Assembly (NCBI RefSeq): GCF_018070345.1
Contig: NZ_JAGPXX010000002.1
Span: 248,001 to 312,000 of the forward strand
DNA length: 64,000 nucleotides
Direction of reading: 5' to 3'
From: Streptomyces sp. F63
GTDB taxonomy: Bacteria; Actinomycetota; Actinomycetes; Streptomycetales; Streptomycetaceae
Shown: piece after piece, positions 1 to 9,409 of the stretch
Numbering within the stretch: position 1 is the first letter of the stretch
Layout of the letters: each line of letters opens with the position of its first letter
The notes under the pieces: model-generated
The model's input: only the letters and a program-made list of their open reading frames with translations
The model's database searches: none
Told to the model about the DNA's origin: nothing
Translations under genes and position numbers: made by a program

Positions 1-93
1 CAGGAACGCGTTCGCGGGGACCGGCAGTTCGAGGTCCGGTGCCTCCGGCGACGCGAATCCGCGGCGCGGGCGGCTGGTGGCGGCCCGCGTCAC
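1..93 (-). CDS. 5' end of an unidentified CDS, partial at window edge
   Basis: A GTG at 93-91 overlaps the iolD stop codon by four bases (GTGA), the same coupling used between iolB and iolD. The frame stays open to the window edge (31 codons). The visible peptide is Ala/Pro/Arg-rich and matches no family I recognise. By position it would be the next gene of the leftward inositol operon. The case rests on the coupled start and the open frame only. Confidence 0.4.
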   Translation of the reverse strand, partial: MTRAATSRPRRGFASPEAPDLELPVPANAFL

Positions 94-2039
94 AGGTACC
101 GCCTGCGCGCCGCCGCGTGACGCTCGTACTCCTCGCGGGCTCTGCGGGCGGCCGGGCGGGTGGCGGTCCCGGCCACCGGTACGTCCCACCAGGCCTGCGC
201 GCCCGGCACCCCGCTCTCCGTTTCCGTGCCCGCAGCCGCTTCCCTCTCCGGTACCGCCGCTTCCGGTTCCGCCGCGAGCTCCACATGGACGCAGACCGGC
301 CGGTCGCACGCGCGGGCCACCGCCAGAGCCTCCCGCAGCTCCCCCGCCGTCCCCGCGCGCAGCACGTCCATGCCGAGGCTGGCGGCGTTGGCGGCGAGGT
401 CGACGGGCAGCGGGTCGCCGGTGTAGCTCCCGTCGGCGGCCCGGAAGCGGTAGGCGGTGCCGAAGCGTTCGGCGCCGGTCGCCTCGGAGAGCCCGCCGAT
501 GGAGGCGTAGCCGTGGTTCTGGAGCAGCACGAGCTTGACCGGGATGCCCTCCTGGACCGCCGTGACGATCTCCGTCGGCATCATCAGATACGTGCCGTCG
601 CCGACCAGCGCCCAGACGGGCCGGCCGGGCGCGGCCAGGGCCACCCCGATGGCGGCCGGGATCTCGTATCCCATGCAGGAGTAGCCGTACTCGACGTGGT
701 ACTGGCGCGGGGAACGGGCCCGCCACAGCTTGTGCAGATCGCCGGGGAGGGAACCGGCCGCGTTGATGACGATGTCCTCGTCCCCCACCAGCGCGTCGAG
801 GGCGCCGAGGACCCGGGCCTGGGTGGGACGGGCGGCGGGATCGCCGTTCCCCGCGAAGGCGCGGTCGACGCGCTCCTCCCAGCGGGCCCTGGCGCGCCCG
901 TACGCGTCCTCGTACGCGCGCTCCACGCGATGGCCGGCGAGGGCGTCCGTCAGCGCGCCGAGTCCCGCACGGGCGTCGGCGACCAGCGGCAGACCGCTCA
1001 TCTTGTGGCCGTCGAACGCGGTGATGTTCAGGTTGACGAAGCGGACGCCGGGGGCGGCGAACAGGGTGCCGGAGGCCGTGGTGAAGTCGCTCCACCGGGT
1101 GCCGACGCCCAGGACCGCGTCCGCGGTACGGGCGAGATCGTCGGCGGTGGCGGTGCCGGTGTGCCCGATGCCGCCGACGTCGGCCGGGTGGTCGTGGCGG
1201 AGCGAGCCCTTGCCGGCCTGGGTGGAGGCCACGGGAATGCCGGTGGCGTCGGCGAGCGCCGCGAGCGCCTGCTCGGCCTCGCTGTGGTGAACGCCGCCAC
1301 CCGCGACGATCAGCGGGCGGCGGGCGGCGCGCAGGACGGCGGCCGCCTCGGCCAGGGCCTCGGCGTCGGGCGCAGGACGGCGGACCCGCCACACCCGCTC
1401 GGCGAAGAACTCCTCCGGCCAGTCGTACGCCTCGGCCTGCACGTCCTGCGGGAGCGCGAGGGTGACGGCACCGGTCTCCGCCGGGTCGGCGAGCACCCGC
1501 ACGGCCTGCAGCGCGGCGGGGATCAGCGCCTCGGGGCGCGTCACCCGGTCGAAGTACCGGGACACCGGCCGCAGGCAGTCGTTGACGGACACATCACCCG
1601 CGGACACCGCTTCGAGCTGCTGGAGCACCGGGTCGGCGGGGCGGGTGGCGAAGGTGTCACCGGGCAGCAGCAGGACGGGCAGCCGATTGACGGTCGCGAG
1701 GGCGGCGCCGGTGACGAGGTTGGTGGCGCCGGGGCCGATGGAGGTGGTGACGGCCTGCGCGGAGAGCCGGGCGGTCTGGCGGGCGTGGGCCACCGCGGCG
1801 TGCACCATGGCCTGCTCGTTGCGGCCCTGGAAGTACGGCATACGGTCGGCGCCGGTCTCCAGCAGCGCCTGGCCGAGGCCGGCGACGTTGCCGTGGCCGA
1901 AGATGCCCCAGCAGGCGCGGATGAGGCGGTGCCGCTCGCCGTCGCGTTCGGTGAACTGCCGCGCGAGGAAGGCGACCAGGGCCTGCGCGACGGTGAGACG
2001 GCGGGTCCGGCCGCTGCCGGTGGCGGTGCCGGTGCTCAC
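90..2039 (-). CDS. iolD: 3D-(3,5/4)-trihydroxycyclohexane-1,2-dione hydrolase (IolD)
   Basis: ThDP-dependent, acetolactate-synthase-like enzyme of 649 residues. In myo-inositol catabolism this family opens the cyclohexanedione ring to 5-deoxy-D-glucuronate, the substrate of IolB encoded just upstream. The ThDP N-terminal domain (IRACWGIFGHGNVAGLG, then the QAMVHAAVAHARQ stretch), the central domain and the C-terminal ThDP-binding domain with GDGTYLM and a following NHGYAS are all recognisable. The GTG at 2039 is chosen because AAGGAG lies seven bases upstream and because it overlaps the iolB stop as GTGA, so translation is probably coupled. The C-terminus carries an Ala/Arg-rich tail. Cytoplasmic. 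Identity is strong from family features and operon context. Confidence 0.93.
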   Translation of the reverse strand: MSTGTATGSGRTRRLTVAQALVAFLARQFTERDGERHRLIRACWGIFGHGNVAGLGQALLETGADRMPYFQGRNEQAMVHAAVAHARQTARLSAQAVTTSIGPGATNLVTGAALATVNRLPVLLLPGDTFATRPADPVLQQLEAVSAGDVSVNDCLRPVSRYFDRVTRPEALIPAALQAVRVLADPAETGAVTLALPQDVQAEAYDWPEEFFAERVWRVRRPAPDAEALAEAAAVLRAARRPLIVAGGGVHHSEAEQALAALADATGIPVASTQAGKGSLRHDHPADVGGIGHTGTATADDLARTADAVLGVGTRWSDFTTASGTLFAAPGVRFVNLNITAFDGHKMSGLPLVADARAGLGALTDALAGHRVERAYEDAYGRARARWEERVDRAFAGNGDPAARPTQARVLGALDALVGDEDIVINAAGSLPGDLHKLWRARSPRQYHVEYGYSCMGYEIPAAIGVALAAPGRPVWALVGDGTYLMMPTEIVTAVQEGIPVKLVLLQNHGYASIGGLSEATGAERFGTAYRFRAADGSYTGDPLPVDLAANAASLGMDVLRAGTAGELREALAVARACDRPVCVHVELAAEPEAAVPEREAAAGTETESGVPGAQAWWDVPVAGTATRPAARRAREEYERHAAARRRYL

Positions 2040-3223
2040 GGGCGGTCTCCTTCGAGGGACGGGGACGGGGACGGGGACGGGGACGGGGAAGGGGCGCCGG
2101 CGCCGGGGAGGCCGGTGCCCGCGGGCCCGGGTCGCGCGCCGCCCGTTCCGGCGCCGGCGGTGGCGGTGGCGGTGGCGGTGGCGGCTCCGGCGGCGCTCGG
2201 CGCGGCGCCCGCGGGCGGGACCTCGGGCGCCCGGTGGAAGGGCAGCCGGGGGTCCGCGGGCTGTTCCGGCCACGTGGCGCGGACCCAGGCGTGGTCCGGG
2301 TGGTCGCTGATCAGCCAGGCCCGCTCGTCGGCCGGGCCCGCCATGACGTTGAGGTAGTACATGTCGTGGCCCGGGGCCGCGATGGACGGACCGTGCCAGC
2401 CGTCCGGGACGAGCACGGTGTCGCCGCCGCGGACCTCGGCGAGGAGGTCGCTGCCCCGGCCGCGCCCGGACGGACTGACCCGCTGATAGCCGAGCCCCGG
2501 GGTGCCGCGGGGCGCGGCCGCGATCTCGAAGTAGTAGATCTCCTCCAGCTCGGACTCCCGGCCGGGCAGATGCTCGTCGTGCTTGTGCGGTGGATACGAG
2601 GACCAGTTGCCCCCCGGGGTGAGCACCTCCACCGCGATCAGCTTGTCGGCCTCGAAGGCCCCGGCGGCGGCGAAGTTGTTGACCTGGCGCGAGCAGGTGC
2701 CGCCGCCCCGCAGCTCGACGCCGACGCCGGAGGCGGGCCCGTAGCGGGCGGGCAGCCGGCGTCCGCAGCGCGCGCCGGGCAGTGCGAAACGGCCGCCGGT
2801 GGGCGTGGTGATACGCGCCCAGGACTCACGGGGCACATAGGCGAAGTCGGTGACACCGCTGAACACATCGTCCCGGCCGTGCAGTTCGAACGTCTCGTCG
2901 AAACTCTCGCCGCCCGGGGTGACGGTGAGGATCTCGACGGTGCAGCCGCCGCTGAGCGGCAGGACGATCCACTCGCTGCCGCCCGCGTCGAACCCGTGGG
3001 AGCCGCCGGGCGGCAGATCGAGTACGCGCAGGCCGGCGAAGCCCCAGCCGGCCCGCTCCGGTTCGACGACGGTCGTGTACGGGCCGGTGGCCGTGACCCC
3101 GGCGGGGAGATGGAGACCGCCGGGAGGCCCGGGGCGGCGCCCGGGGTGGTCGGGATGGCCGGGGTGGTCCGGGTGGCCGGGGTGGTCCGGGTGGCCGGGA
3201 TGCTTGAGGTGATCGGACGTCAT
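2036..3223 (-). CDS. iolB: 5-deoxy-glucuronate isomerase (IolB), repeat-extended
   Basis: Bicupin isomerase that converts 5-deoxy-D-glucuronate to 2-deoxy-5-keto-D-gluconate, the substrate of IolC. It has 395 residues, about 100 longer than usual. The cupin core runs from about residue 45 to 335; the metal-ligand region PPHKHDEHLPGRESELEEIY and the WHGPSIAAPGHDMYYLNVM stretch are typical. The extra length is low complexity at both ends: a His/Pro N-terminus made of HPGHPD repeats and a C-terminal tail of ATATAT and SPSPSP runs. Both come from short tandem DNA repeats. Start: ATG at 3223. It lies 125 nt after iolC and overlaps iolD by 4 nt. Confidence 0.92.
   Translation of the reverse strand: MTSDHLKHPGHPDHPGHPDHPGHPDHPGRRPGPPGGLHLPAGVTATGPYTTVVEPERAGWGFAGLRVLDLPPGGSHGFDAGGSEWIVLPLSGGCTVEILTVTPGGESFDETFELHGRDDVFSGVTDFAYVPRESWARITTPTGGRFALPGARCGRRLPARYGPASGVGVELRGGGTCSRQVNNFAAAGAFEADKLIAVEVLTPGGNWSSYPPHKHDEHLPGRESELEEIYYFEIAAAPRGTPGLGYQRVSPSGRGRGSDLLAEVRGGDTVLVPDGWHGPSIAAPGHDMYYLNVMAGPADERAWLISDHPDHAWVRATWPEQPADPRLPFHRAPEVPPAGAAPSAAGAATATATATAGAGTGGARPGPAGTGLPGAGAPSPSPSPSPSPSLEGDRP
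2058..2092. repeat. Hexanucleotide tandem repeat GGGGAC in the 3' end of iolB
   Basis: About five direct copies of GGGGAC on the + strand encode the SPSPSPSP tail of IolB. A further GGTGGC run at about 2158-2185 encodes the ATATAT stretch. Units are multiples of three, so copy-number change keeps the frame and only lengthens or shortens the tail. Confidence 0.8.
3145..3200. repeat. 18-bp tandem repeat at the 5' end of iolB
   Basis: Near-identical copies of GGTGGTCCGGGTGGCCGG on the + strand, with a diverged copy before them. They encode the His-Pro-Gly-His-Pro-Asp repeats at the IolB N-terminus. Confidence 0.8.
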
Positions 3224-3348
3224 GGTGCGAGTCTCCCCACGAGCGCGGGAGTATCCCGGACGGCCGGGACGCCCTGGATGCTCCGGATGGCCGGGGAGGC
3301 CCGGGACGGCCGCGACGGCTTCGGGCGCGGGATCTCCCGCGAAGCCCG

Positions 3349-4515
3349 TCACGGGGTGAGGGCCGCTTCGACCTCGGCGGCCGTCGGCATGGCCGCGGAG
3401 CAGGCCAGCCGGGAGGCGACGATCGCACCGGCCGCGTTGGCGTGGCGCATGGTGCGCTCCAGATCCCAGCCGGCGAGCAGTCCGTGGCAGAGCGAGCCGC
3501 CGAACGCGTCTCCCGCGCCGAGGCCGTTGACCACCTCCACGGGCACGGGGGGCACTTCGGCCGTGGTGCCGTCGCGGTGCATCGCGAGCACACCGCGCGG
3601 GCCCTGCTTGACGACGGCGAGTTCCACGCCGGCGTCGAGCAGCGCGCGGGCGCAGTCCTTCGGCTCCCGCAGCCCGGTGGCGATCTCGCACTCGTCGAGG
3701 TTGCCGACGGCGACGGTGGCGTGCGCCAGGGCCCGCGCGTAGTGGGGGCGCGCGGCGGCCGCGCGGGCCGCGCGTGCGGCCGGGCCCTCTCCCCCCGGGT
3801 CCGCGGCGGGGGCACCGGCGGGGCTTGCGCCGGGTGGGGGCCAGAACACCGGGCGCCAGTCGAGGTCGAAGACGGTGGCTCTCCCGGCGGTGCCGCCGGA
3901 GGTCCGGTCCGGGCCGCCGGCCGTCCCGGACGGGCCCCCGGCCGGCGAGGGCCCGGAGGCCGGGGGCCCGGAGCCGGCGAGCCCGGAGCAGGAGCGGGCC
4001 TCCAGTGCCGCCAGCGTCGCCGAGCGGCTCGGCTCCTCACACAGCCCGGTGCCCGTCACCCAGAACACCCGTGCGGTCCGGATCGCGTCGAGGTCCAGCT
4101 CACCGGCCACGATCTCCAGATCCGGGGCCTTCGGCTGCCGGTAGAAGTAGAGCGGGAAGTGGTCCGGCGGAAAGATCTCGCAGAAGGTCACCGGCGTCGG
4201 CAGCCGCGGCACGGCCGTCACCCACCGGTCGTCCACCCCGAACTCCCGCAGCGCGCGGTGGACGTACTCCCCGAACGGGTCGGACCCGGTGCGGCTGATG
4301 ACGGCGGTGCGCCGGCCCAGCCGGGCGGCCGCCACCGCGACATTGGTGGCCGAGCCGCCGAGGAACTTCCCGAAGGTCTCCACCTCCGCCAGTCCCGCCC
4401 CGGTCTGCAGCGGATAGAGGTCCACCCCGGTCCGGCCCATCGTGATCAGCTCATAGGGGGCGTCGTCCGGGTCGGACGGTGTGCCGGTGGCCTCCGGCTC
4501 GGTGCGCTCCGGCAT
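3349..4515 (-). CDS. iolC: 5-dehydro-2-deoxygluconokinase (IolC)
   Basis: PfkB-family sugar kinase of 388 residues that phosphorylates 2-deoxy-5-keto-D-gluconate in inositol catabolism. The N-terminal signature GGSATNVAVAAARLG and the C-terminal GAGDAFGGSL, with the catalytic Asp and anion hole, are intact. A Gly/Ser/Pro-rich insertion of about 40 residues after EARSCSGLAGS interrupts the middle of the protein just before the FDLDWRPVFW strand. It is probably a surface loop expansion. Start: the ATG at 4515 has GAGGGG seven bases upstream and gives the normal N-terminus. It is the first gene of the leftward iolC-iolB-iolD operon and diverges from the IolE-like gene. Confidence 0.93.
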   Translation of the reverse strand: MPERTEPEATGTPSDPDDAPYELITMGRTGVDLYPLQTGAGLAEVETFGKFLGGSATNVAVAAARLGRRTAVISRTGSDPFGEYVHRALREFGVDDRWVTAVPRLPTPVTFCEIFPPDHFPLYFYRQPKAPDLEIVAGELDLDAIRTARVFWVTGTGLCEEPSRSATLAALEARSCSGLAGSGPPASGPSPAGGPSGTAGGPDRTSGGTAGRATVFDLDWRPVFWPPPGASPAGAPAADPGGEGPAARAARAAAARPHYARALAHATVAVGNLDECEIATGLREPKDCARALLDAGVELAVVKQGPRGVLAMHRDGTTAEVPPVPVEVVNGLGAGDAFGGSLCHGLLAGWDLERTMRHANAAGAIVASRLACSAAMPTAAEVEAALTP

Positions 4516-4783
4516 GGTGATCCCCTCGGCTCGGTGCGGGTCCGTCGCGGTCGCGCCCTCGTGTCCGGTTCCGGCCGCGCAGCGTGTCCATGTTCTGTCC
4601 TGACATGCAGTCGCCACCCCTCTGGGGGATTTGACCGTACGTCCGTATGTCCGGACCTTGTCTTGACACGCCTCCCGTCGGGCAGGAGGCTACCGGGCAT
4701 CCCTGCCCGTCCCCTGTGCCGCCGACACGGGAGACACCGCCTTCTCCGGTCACCCCGCGACCGATGAGAGGAGAGCACGTCAC
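4516..4783. promoter_or_regulatory. Divergent iol promoter region
   Basis: The 268 bp between iolC and the IolE-like gene must hold both promoters. Rightward, TTGACA at 4663-4668 is followed after 17 bp by GAGGCT, one base from the common Streptomyces -10 TAGGCT. Near-repeated CGTACGTCCGTATGTCCG at about 4636-4653 is a possible operator. No iol repressor gene is visible in the window. Confidence 0.5.
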
Positions 4784-5731
4784 ATGACCGCAGGACCCCC
4801 CGCCTCCGCCACGCGCTCCGCCTCGTCCGCCCTGCCCCTCGACCGGCTCCGGATCGGCTCCGCCCCCGACTCCTGGGGGGTGTGGTTCCCCGAGGACGAC
4901 CGCCAGGTGCCGTGGCGGCGCTTTCTCGACGAAGTGGCGGACGCCGGCTACTCCTGGATCGAACTCGGCCCCTACGGCTATCTCCCCACCGATCCCGTCC
5001 GCTTGCGGGACGAGACCCGGCGCCGCGGCCTGCGGGTCTCCGCCGGCACCGTCTTCACCGCGCTGCACCGTGGTCCGGCCGTCTGGGACGCCACCTGGGC
5101 CCATGTCTCCCAGGTCGCCGAACTGACCCGGGCGATGGGCGCCGGGCACCTCGTGGTCATCCCCTCCTTCTGGCGGGACGACAAGACCGCCGAGATCACC
5201 GAGGACCGGGAGCTGACCCCCGATCAGTGGCGGGACCTCACCAGCGGCATGGAACGCCTGGGCCGCGAGGTCCGCGACCGCTACGGCCTGGAGATCGCCG
5301 TCCACCCGCACGCCGACACCCACATCGACGGCGAGGAGAACGTCACCCGCTTCCTCGACGCCACGGATCCCGCCCTGGTCCGGCTCTGCCTGGACACCGG
5401 CCATTACGCCTACTGCGGCGGTGACAGCGTGCGTCTCATCAAGACCTACGGGGAGCGGATCGGCTACCTCCACCTCAAGCAGGTGGACCCGGAGGTCCTG
5501 GCCCGGGTGGTCGCGGAGGGCGTGCCGTTCGGGCCCGCGGTGGCCCAGGGCGTGATGTGCGAGCCCCCCGGCGGCGTACCGGCCCTCGAACCGGTGCTGA
5601 AGGCCGCACAGGGACTCGGCGTCGACCTCTTCGCCATCGTCGAGCAGGACATGTACCCCTGCGAGCCGGACCGCCCGTTCCCCATCGCGGAACGGACCCG
5701 CAGATTCCTGCGGAGCTGCGGGGCCCGGTAG
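4784..5731 (+). CDS. Sugar-phosphate isomerase/epimerase family enzyme, IolE-like (probable inosose dehydratase)
   Basis: TIM-barrel protein of the AP-endonuclease-2/xylose-isomerase superfamily, 315 residues. It begins RIGSAPDSWGVWFPEDD, resembling the IAP-W start of inosose dehydratases. The expected metal ligands sit at strand ends: Glu before VHPHADTH, DTGHYAY, LHLKQVD and VEQDMYP. Lying between iolC and iolG, it most likely dehydrates 2-keto-myo-inositol, the product of IolG, to the dione cleaved by IolD. An IolI/IolH-type isomerase role is the alternative. ATG at 4784 follows a GAGAGGAGAG ribosome-binding site. It precedes iolG by 111 bp on the same strand. Confidence 0.8.
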   Translation: MTAGPPASATRSASSALPLDRLRIGSAPDSWGVWFPEDDRQVPWRRFLDEVADAGYSWIELGPYGYLPTDPVRLRDETRRRGLRVSAGTVFTALHRGPAVWDATWAHVSQVAELTRAMGAGHLVVIPSFWRDDKTAEITEDRELTPDQWRDLTSGMERLGREVRDRYGLEIAVHPHADTHIDGEENVTRFLDATDPALVRLCLDTGHYAYCGGDSVRLIKTYGERIGYLHLKQVDPEVLARVVAEGVPFGPAVAQGVMCEPPGGVPALEPVLKAAQGLGVDLFAIVEQDMYPCEPDRPFPIAERTRRFLRSCGAR

Positions 5732-5842
5732 TACGGCAGCCCCGCAGCCCGACCGCTCGGCAACCGGCGGCGCGGCAGCCGGCGTTGCCGCACCCGGAGC
5801 ACCCGAACACCCGGCCGTCATCACCGGGAGGGCGGAGGACAC

Positions 5843-6847
5843 ATGACCGACCAGGGAACACTCGGCGTCGCCGTCATCGGCGCGGGGCGCATGGGCGCCG
5901 ACCACATCCGGCGGCTGGACCGGACCGTCAGCGGCGCCCGGGTCGCCGCCGTCGTCGATGTCGACGCCGAGCGCGCCAAGCGGCTCGCCGACGGGATCGA
6001 CGGCTGCGCCGCCCACACCGATCCGGCGGCCGCGCTGGTCTCCGAGGGCGTCGACGCGGTGCTGATCGCCTCCCCGGGGCCGGTGCACGAGGAGCAGGTG
6101 CTGCTGGCCCTGGAGCACGGCCTGCCGGTGCTCTGCGAGAAACCGCTGACCCCGGACGCCTCCTCCGCGCTACGGGTCCTGCGGGCCGAGAGCGCCCTCG
6201 GCCGGCGCCGGGTGCAGGTGGCCTTCATGCGCCGTTACGACAGCGAGTACGTACGGCTCAAGGCGCTGCTCGACACCGGCGAACTCGGGCGGCCGCGGAT
6301 GCTGCACTGCCGGCACCGGAATGTCGCCAGCCCGCCCGGCTTCACCGAGCAGATGATGATCAGCGACTCGGTGGCGCACGAGATCGACGCGACCCGCTGG
6401 CTGCTCGGACAGGAGATCACCGCGGTGACCGTACTGCGTCCCGGCTCGGGCGGAGTGCACGAGCCGCACCTGGTGCTGTTCGAGACGGACGGCGGCGTGG
6501 TGGTCGATGTGGAGATCTTCGTCAACTGCGGTTTCGGCTACCAGGTGCAGTGCGAGGCCGTGTGCGAGGCAGGCAGCGCGCGGATCGGCGACGGGCACGC
6601 CATGGTGACCCATACCGCCGGCCGCTGGGGCGGGGAGATCGCCCAGGACTACGTGGTGCGCTTCGAGGACGCCTACGACCGCGAGGTGCAGCAGTGGGTG
6701 GACGCGAGCCGCCGCGGCGAGGTCACCGGCCCGAGTGCCTGGGACGGCTACGCGGTCGCAGCGGTCTGCGAGGCCGGGGTACGGGCGCAGTCCGGCGGAG
6801 GACGGCAGCCCGTCGCCCTCGCCGAACGGCCTGGGCTCTACCGCTGA
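5843..6847 (+). CDS. iolG: Inositol 2-dehydrogenase, Gfo/Idh/MocA family (IolG)
   Basis: NAD-dependent oxidoreductase of 334 residues that starts the pathway by oxidising myo-inositol to 2-keto-myo-inositol. The Rossmann motif [11 protein letters not shown] is at the N-terminus and the EKPLT motif, with the catalytic Lys, is near residue 100. The D-x-x-x-H active-site segment appears as [14 protein letters not shown], and the FMRRYD stretch is typical of inositol dehydrogenases. GGAGG lies upstream of the ATG. The stop codon region overlaps the convergent MMPL gene by 10 bp. Strong call from family motifs and iol context. Confidence 0.9.
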   Translation: MTDQGTLGVAVIGAGRMGADHIRRLDRTVSGARVAAVVDVDAERAKRLADGIDGCAAHTDPAAALVSEGVDAVLIASPGPVHEEQVLLALEHGLPVLCEKPLTPDASSALRVLRAESALGRRRVQVAFMRRYDSEYVRLKALLDTGELGRPRMLHCRHRNVASPPGFTEQMMISDSVAHEIDATRWLLGQEITAVTVLRPGSGGVHEPHLVLFETDGGVVVDVEIFVNCGFGYQVQCEAVCEAGSARIGDGHAMVTHTAGRWGGEIAQDYVVRFEDAYDREVQQWVDASRRGEVTGPSAWDGYAVAAVCEAGVRAQSGGGRQPVALAERPGLYR

Positions 6848-9273
6848 GCCCCCGAGCCCTCCCGGGCGGGCCCGGTCCTCCCGGTCTCCTCCGCCCCGGC
6901 GGCTCCCTCGGCCCGGTCGGTTCCCGCATCCCCGCCGCTTCTCCCGGTCCTGTCCGCCCCTCCGGCCCCGGCGGCTCCCTCGGCCCGGTCGCCTTTCTCC
7001 TCCCCGGCGGCCGCCGCATCGGGGCCCGCCGTGGCGTCCCCCGCCGCCTTCCGCTCCGGGCGAGGGGCGCTCTCCCCCTCGCTCAGGCCGAAACGGGCGT
7101 GCAGTCGGCGCAGCGGGCGCGGAGCCCACCAGGTGGCCCTGCCGGTGAGCCCCATGACCGCCGGGACCAGCAGGGTGCGCACCACCATCGCGTCCATCAG
7201 CACGGCCAGGGCGATTCCGAAGCCGAGCATCTTGGTGTTGGTGACCCGGGAGGCTCCGATGGCGATCATCACCACGGCAAGGATCAGCGCCGCGGCGGTG
7301 ATGAGCCCGCCGGTGCGGCTGAGGCCGAAGACCACCGCGTTCCGGTGGTCGCCGCTGCGGTCGTACTCCTCCTTGATCCGGGAGAGCAGGAAGACCCCGT
7401 AGTCCATGGAGAGGCCGAAGGCGACACAGAACATCAGCACGGGGAGTGTGGTCTCCATGTCACCCGTCGCGGTGAAGTCCAGCAGCCCGGAGAGATGCCC
7501 TTCCTGGAAGACCCATACCAGGGCACCGAACATCGCCGTCAGGCTGAGGGCGTTGAGCACCACGGCCTGGATCGGTATCAGCACACTCCCGGTGAGGAGG
7601 AAGACCAGCAGCAGCGTGGTGAGCACGATGATCGCCAGGGCCCACGGCAACCGGTCGGCTATGGCGTCCTTGGTGTCGACGAGGACGGCGGCGGTGCCGG
7701 TGACCGAGGCGTCGAACGGCGCCTTACCATTCTCGGCCCGCACCTCGCGCACCAGCTCCTGACTGGCGGTGTCCACCGCCTCGCCGCGCGGCAGCACGCT
7801 GATCTGGGCGGAGCTCCCGGCGGTGCGCGCCGCCTCGGCCGGGCCCGGCTCGCGGACCCTCTCCCCGCCGGCGTACTGCCCGGTGGGGCCGTCCACCCGC
7901 AGCACGTCGGGAAGCCGGGAGATCCGCGCGCTGTACGCGTCCAGCTCCCGGGCCGAGGGGCCGCCCTCGGCCAGCACCTCGACCGCCCCGCCGGGCGTGC
8001 CGGGGAAGCCGTTCCGCAGCTGGTCCTGTACAACGCGGGACTCGGCGGTGACGGGCAGCTGGCGGTCGTCGACCGTGCCGAACGTCGCCCCGGCGAAGGG
8101 GGCACCGAGCAGCACCAGGACGGCGGTGGTGCCGATCGCGAAGAACGGCGCCCGGCGCATCACCAGCCGGCCGGTACGCGCCCAGCCCTCGCCGGTCTCG
8201 GGTGCGGCCGGCCGGCCGCGGCGCAGCAGCCTGCGCAGGTCCAGGGCGTTCACCCGGTGGCCGAGCAGCACGAGCGCGGCGGGCAGCACGGAGAGGGCGG
8301 CCAGCGCGGCCAGCAGCACCACGGCGATACCGGCGTAGGCGAAGGAGCGCAGGAAGTACTGCGGGAAGACCAGCATCGCGGCCAGTGAGACGGCGACGGT
8401 GAGTGCGGAGAAGAGGACGGTGCGCCCGGCGGTGCGCAGGGTCCTGCCCATCGCGGGCCGGGGACCCGCGCCGCCGGCCAGCTCCTCCCGGTACCGCCGG
8501 ACGATGAAGAGGGCGTAGTCGATGGCGAGTCCGAGACCCAGCGCCGTGGTGAGATTCTGCGCGAAGACGGAGACATCGGTGAGTTCGGTGAGCCCGCGCA
8601 GCACCGCGTTGGTGCCCAGGATCGCGACGACCCCGATGAGCAGCGGGAGCAGGGCGGCCACAGCGCTGCCGAAGACGATGATCAGCAGCACCAGGGTGAC
8701 GGGCAGGGCGATGAGCTCCGCCCGGAGCAGGTCCTCCTGGACGGTGGTCTGCAGTTCGTTCTGCAGGGCGGCCCGGCCGCCGATCGACACCTCGACGGGG
8801 CCGTGCTCCCCGCGGAGTCCCGGAGCGATCCGCTCCAGGGTGCGATGGACGGCGTTCTCGTCGCCCTCGATCCGGGCGGTGATCAGAGCCTGCCGGCCGT
8901 CCTCGGCACGCAGCCCGGGCGAGCGGGTGGCCCAGTAGGAGGTGACGCCGGTGACGGACTTCTCCCCGCTCAGCCGCTCGGCGAGTTTCCGGCCCTCCGC
9001 GGCGACGGCCGGGGCGTCGACGGAGGCCCCGCCGCCGTCGACGAGCAGGAGCAGATTGGGCCCGGAGGCAGGGAAGCTCCGGTCGAGCGCCTCGGTGGCG
9101 GCGGTGGACTCGGCGTGCGGCGCCTCGAAGCCGCCGCTGCCCATCCGGTCCGCGACACCGCTCCCCGCGAACACGGCCAGGGCCGTGAAGAGAAGGGCGG
9201 CCAGCAGGGACAGCCTCGGCCTGGCCGTGACGAACCGGGTCCAGCCGCCGGTACGGCCGTTGTCAGCAGACAT
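6838..9273 (-). CDS. MMPL-family (RND superfamily) membrane transporter
   Basis: 811-residue transporter with the duplicated MMPL layout. A first helix lies near residue 20-40, followed by an extracytoplasmic domain and a helix cluster around 185-330. A second extracytoplasmic domain and a second cluster around 540-690 follow. Conserved [17 protein letters not shown] and [19 protein letters not shown] mark the paired transmembrane-4/10 motifs. Actinobacterial members export lipids, pigments or drugs; the substrate cannot be read here. The last ~60 residues are a Gly/Ala/Glu/Asp-rich cytoplasmic tail of repeated [13 protein letters not shown] units. It diverges from a TetR gene, the usual local repressor, and its 3' end overlaps iolG. 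Confidence 0.9.
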   Translation of the reverse strand: MSADNGRTGGWTRFVTARPRLSLLAALLFTALAVFAGSGVADRMGSGGFEAPHAESTAATEALDRSFPASGPNLLLLVDGGGASVDAPAVAAEGRKLAERLSGEKSVTGVTSYWATRSPGLRAEDGRQALITARIEGDENAVHRTLERIAPGLRGEHGPVEVSIGGRAALQNELQTTVQEDLLRAELIALPVTLVLLIIVFGSAVAALLPLLIGVVAILGTNAVLRGLTELTDVSVFAQNLTTALGLGLAIDYALFIVRRYREELAGGAGPRPAMGRTLRTAGRTVLFSALTVAVSLAAMLVFPQYFLRSFAYAGIAVVLLAALAALSVLPAALVLLGHRVNALDLRRLLRRGRPAAPETGEGWARTGRLVMRRAPFFAIGTTAVLVLLGAPFAGATFGTVDDRQLPVTAESRVVQDQLRNGFPGTPGGAVEVLAEGGPSARELDAYSARISRLPDVLRVDGPTGQYAGGERVREPGPAEAARTAGSSAQISVLPRGEAVDTASQELVREVRAENGKAPFDASVTGTAAVLVDTKDAIADRLPWALAIIVLTTLLLVFLLTGSVLIPIQAVVLNALSLTAMFGALVWVFQEGHLSGLLDFTATGDMETTLPVLMFCVAFGLSMDYGVFLLSRIKEEYDRSGDHRNAVVFGLSRTGGLITAAALILAVVMIAIGASRVTNTKMLGFGIALAVLMDAMVVRTLLVPAVMGLTGRATWWAPRPLRRLHARFGLSEGESAPRPERKAAGDATAGPDAAAAGEEKGDRAEGAAGAGGADRTGRSGGDAGTDRAEGAAGAEETGRTGPAREGSGAQR

Positions 9274-9297
9274 GAAGCAGGTGCCCCTTCCCCCCGA

Positions 9298-9365
9298 TTG
9301 CCAATAGACTTGGCAAAGACGAGCGATCGCTCGCGTTCCCTAGAATGCGAGTGGGCGCTCGCATT
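9298..9365. promoter_or_regulatory. Divergent operator/promoter region of MMPL and TetR genes
   Basis: Three perfect inverted repeats lie in 68 bp: TTGCCAA-N5-TTGGCAA (9298-9316), CGAGCGATCGCTCG (9320-9333) and AATGCGAG-N6-CTCGCATT (9344-9365). On the minus strand a TTGACA (9371-9366) stands 18 bp from CATTCT, so the third repeat fills the spacer of a plausible MMPL promoter. The GAGCG/CGCTC half-sites are shared by repeats two and three and suit a TetR dimer. Confidence 0.75.
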
Positions 9366-9409
9366 TGTCAACCGCCGCCAGACAGGCAGAGAGTCCGGGG
9401 AAGACGCGC

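Noticed and set aside
39..2357. Long rightward open frame antisense to iolD/iolB
   Set aside because: The product is Gly/Arg/Ala-rich without family features and is explained by codon bias on the opposite strand.
4589..4607. CATGT...ACATG inverted repeat before iolC
   Set aside because: The arms are only 5 bp long and it lies in a repeat-like TGTC-rich stretch. Too weak to call an operator.
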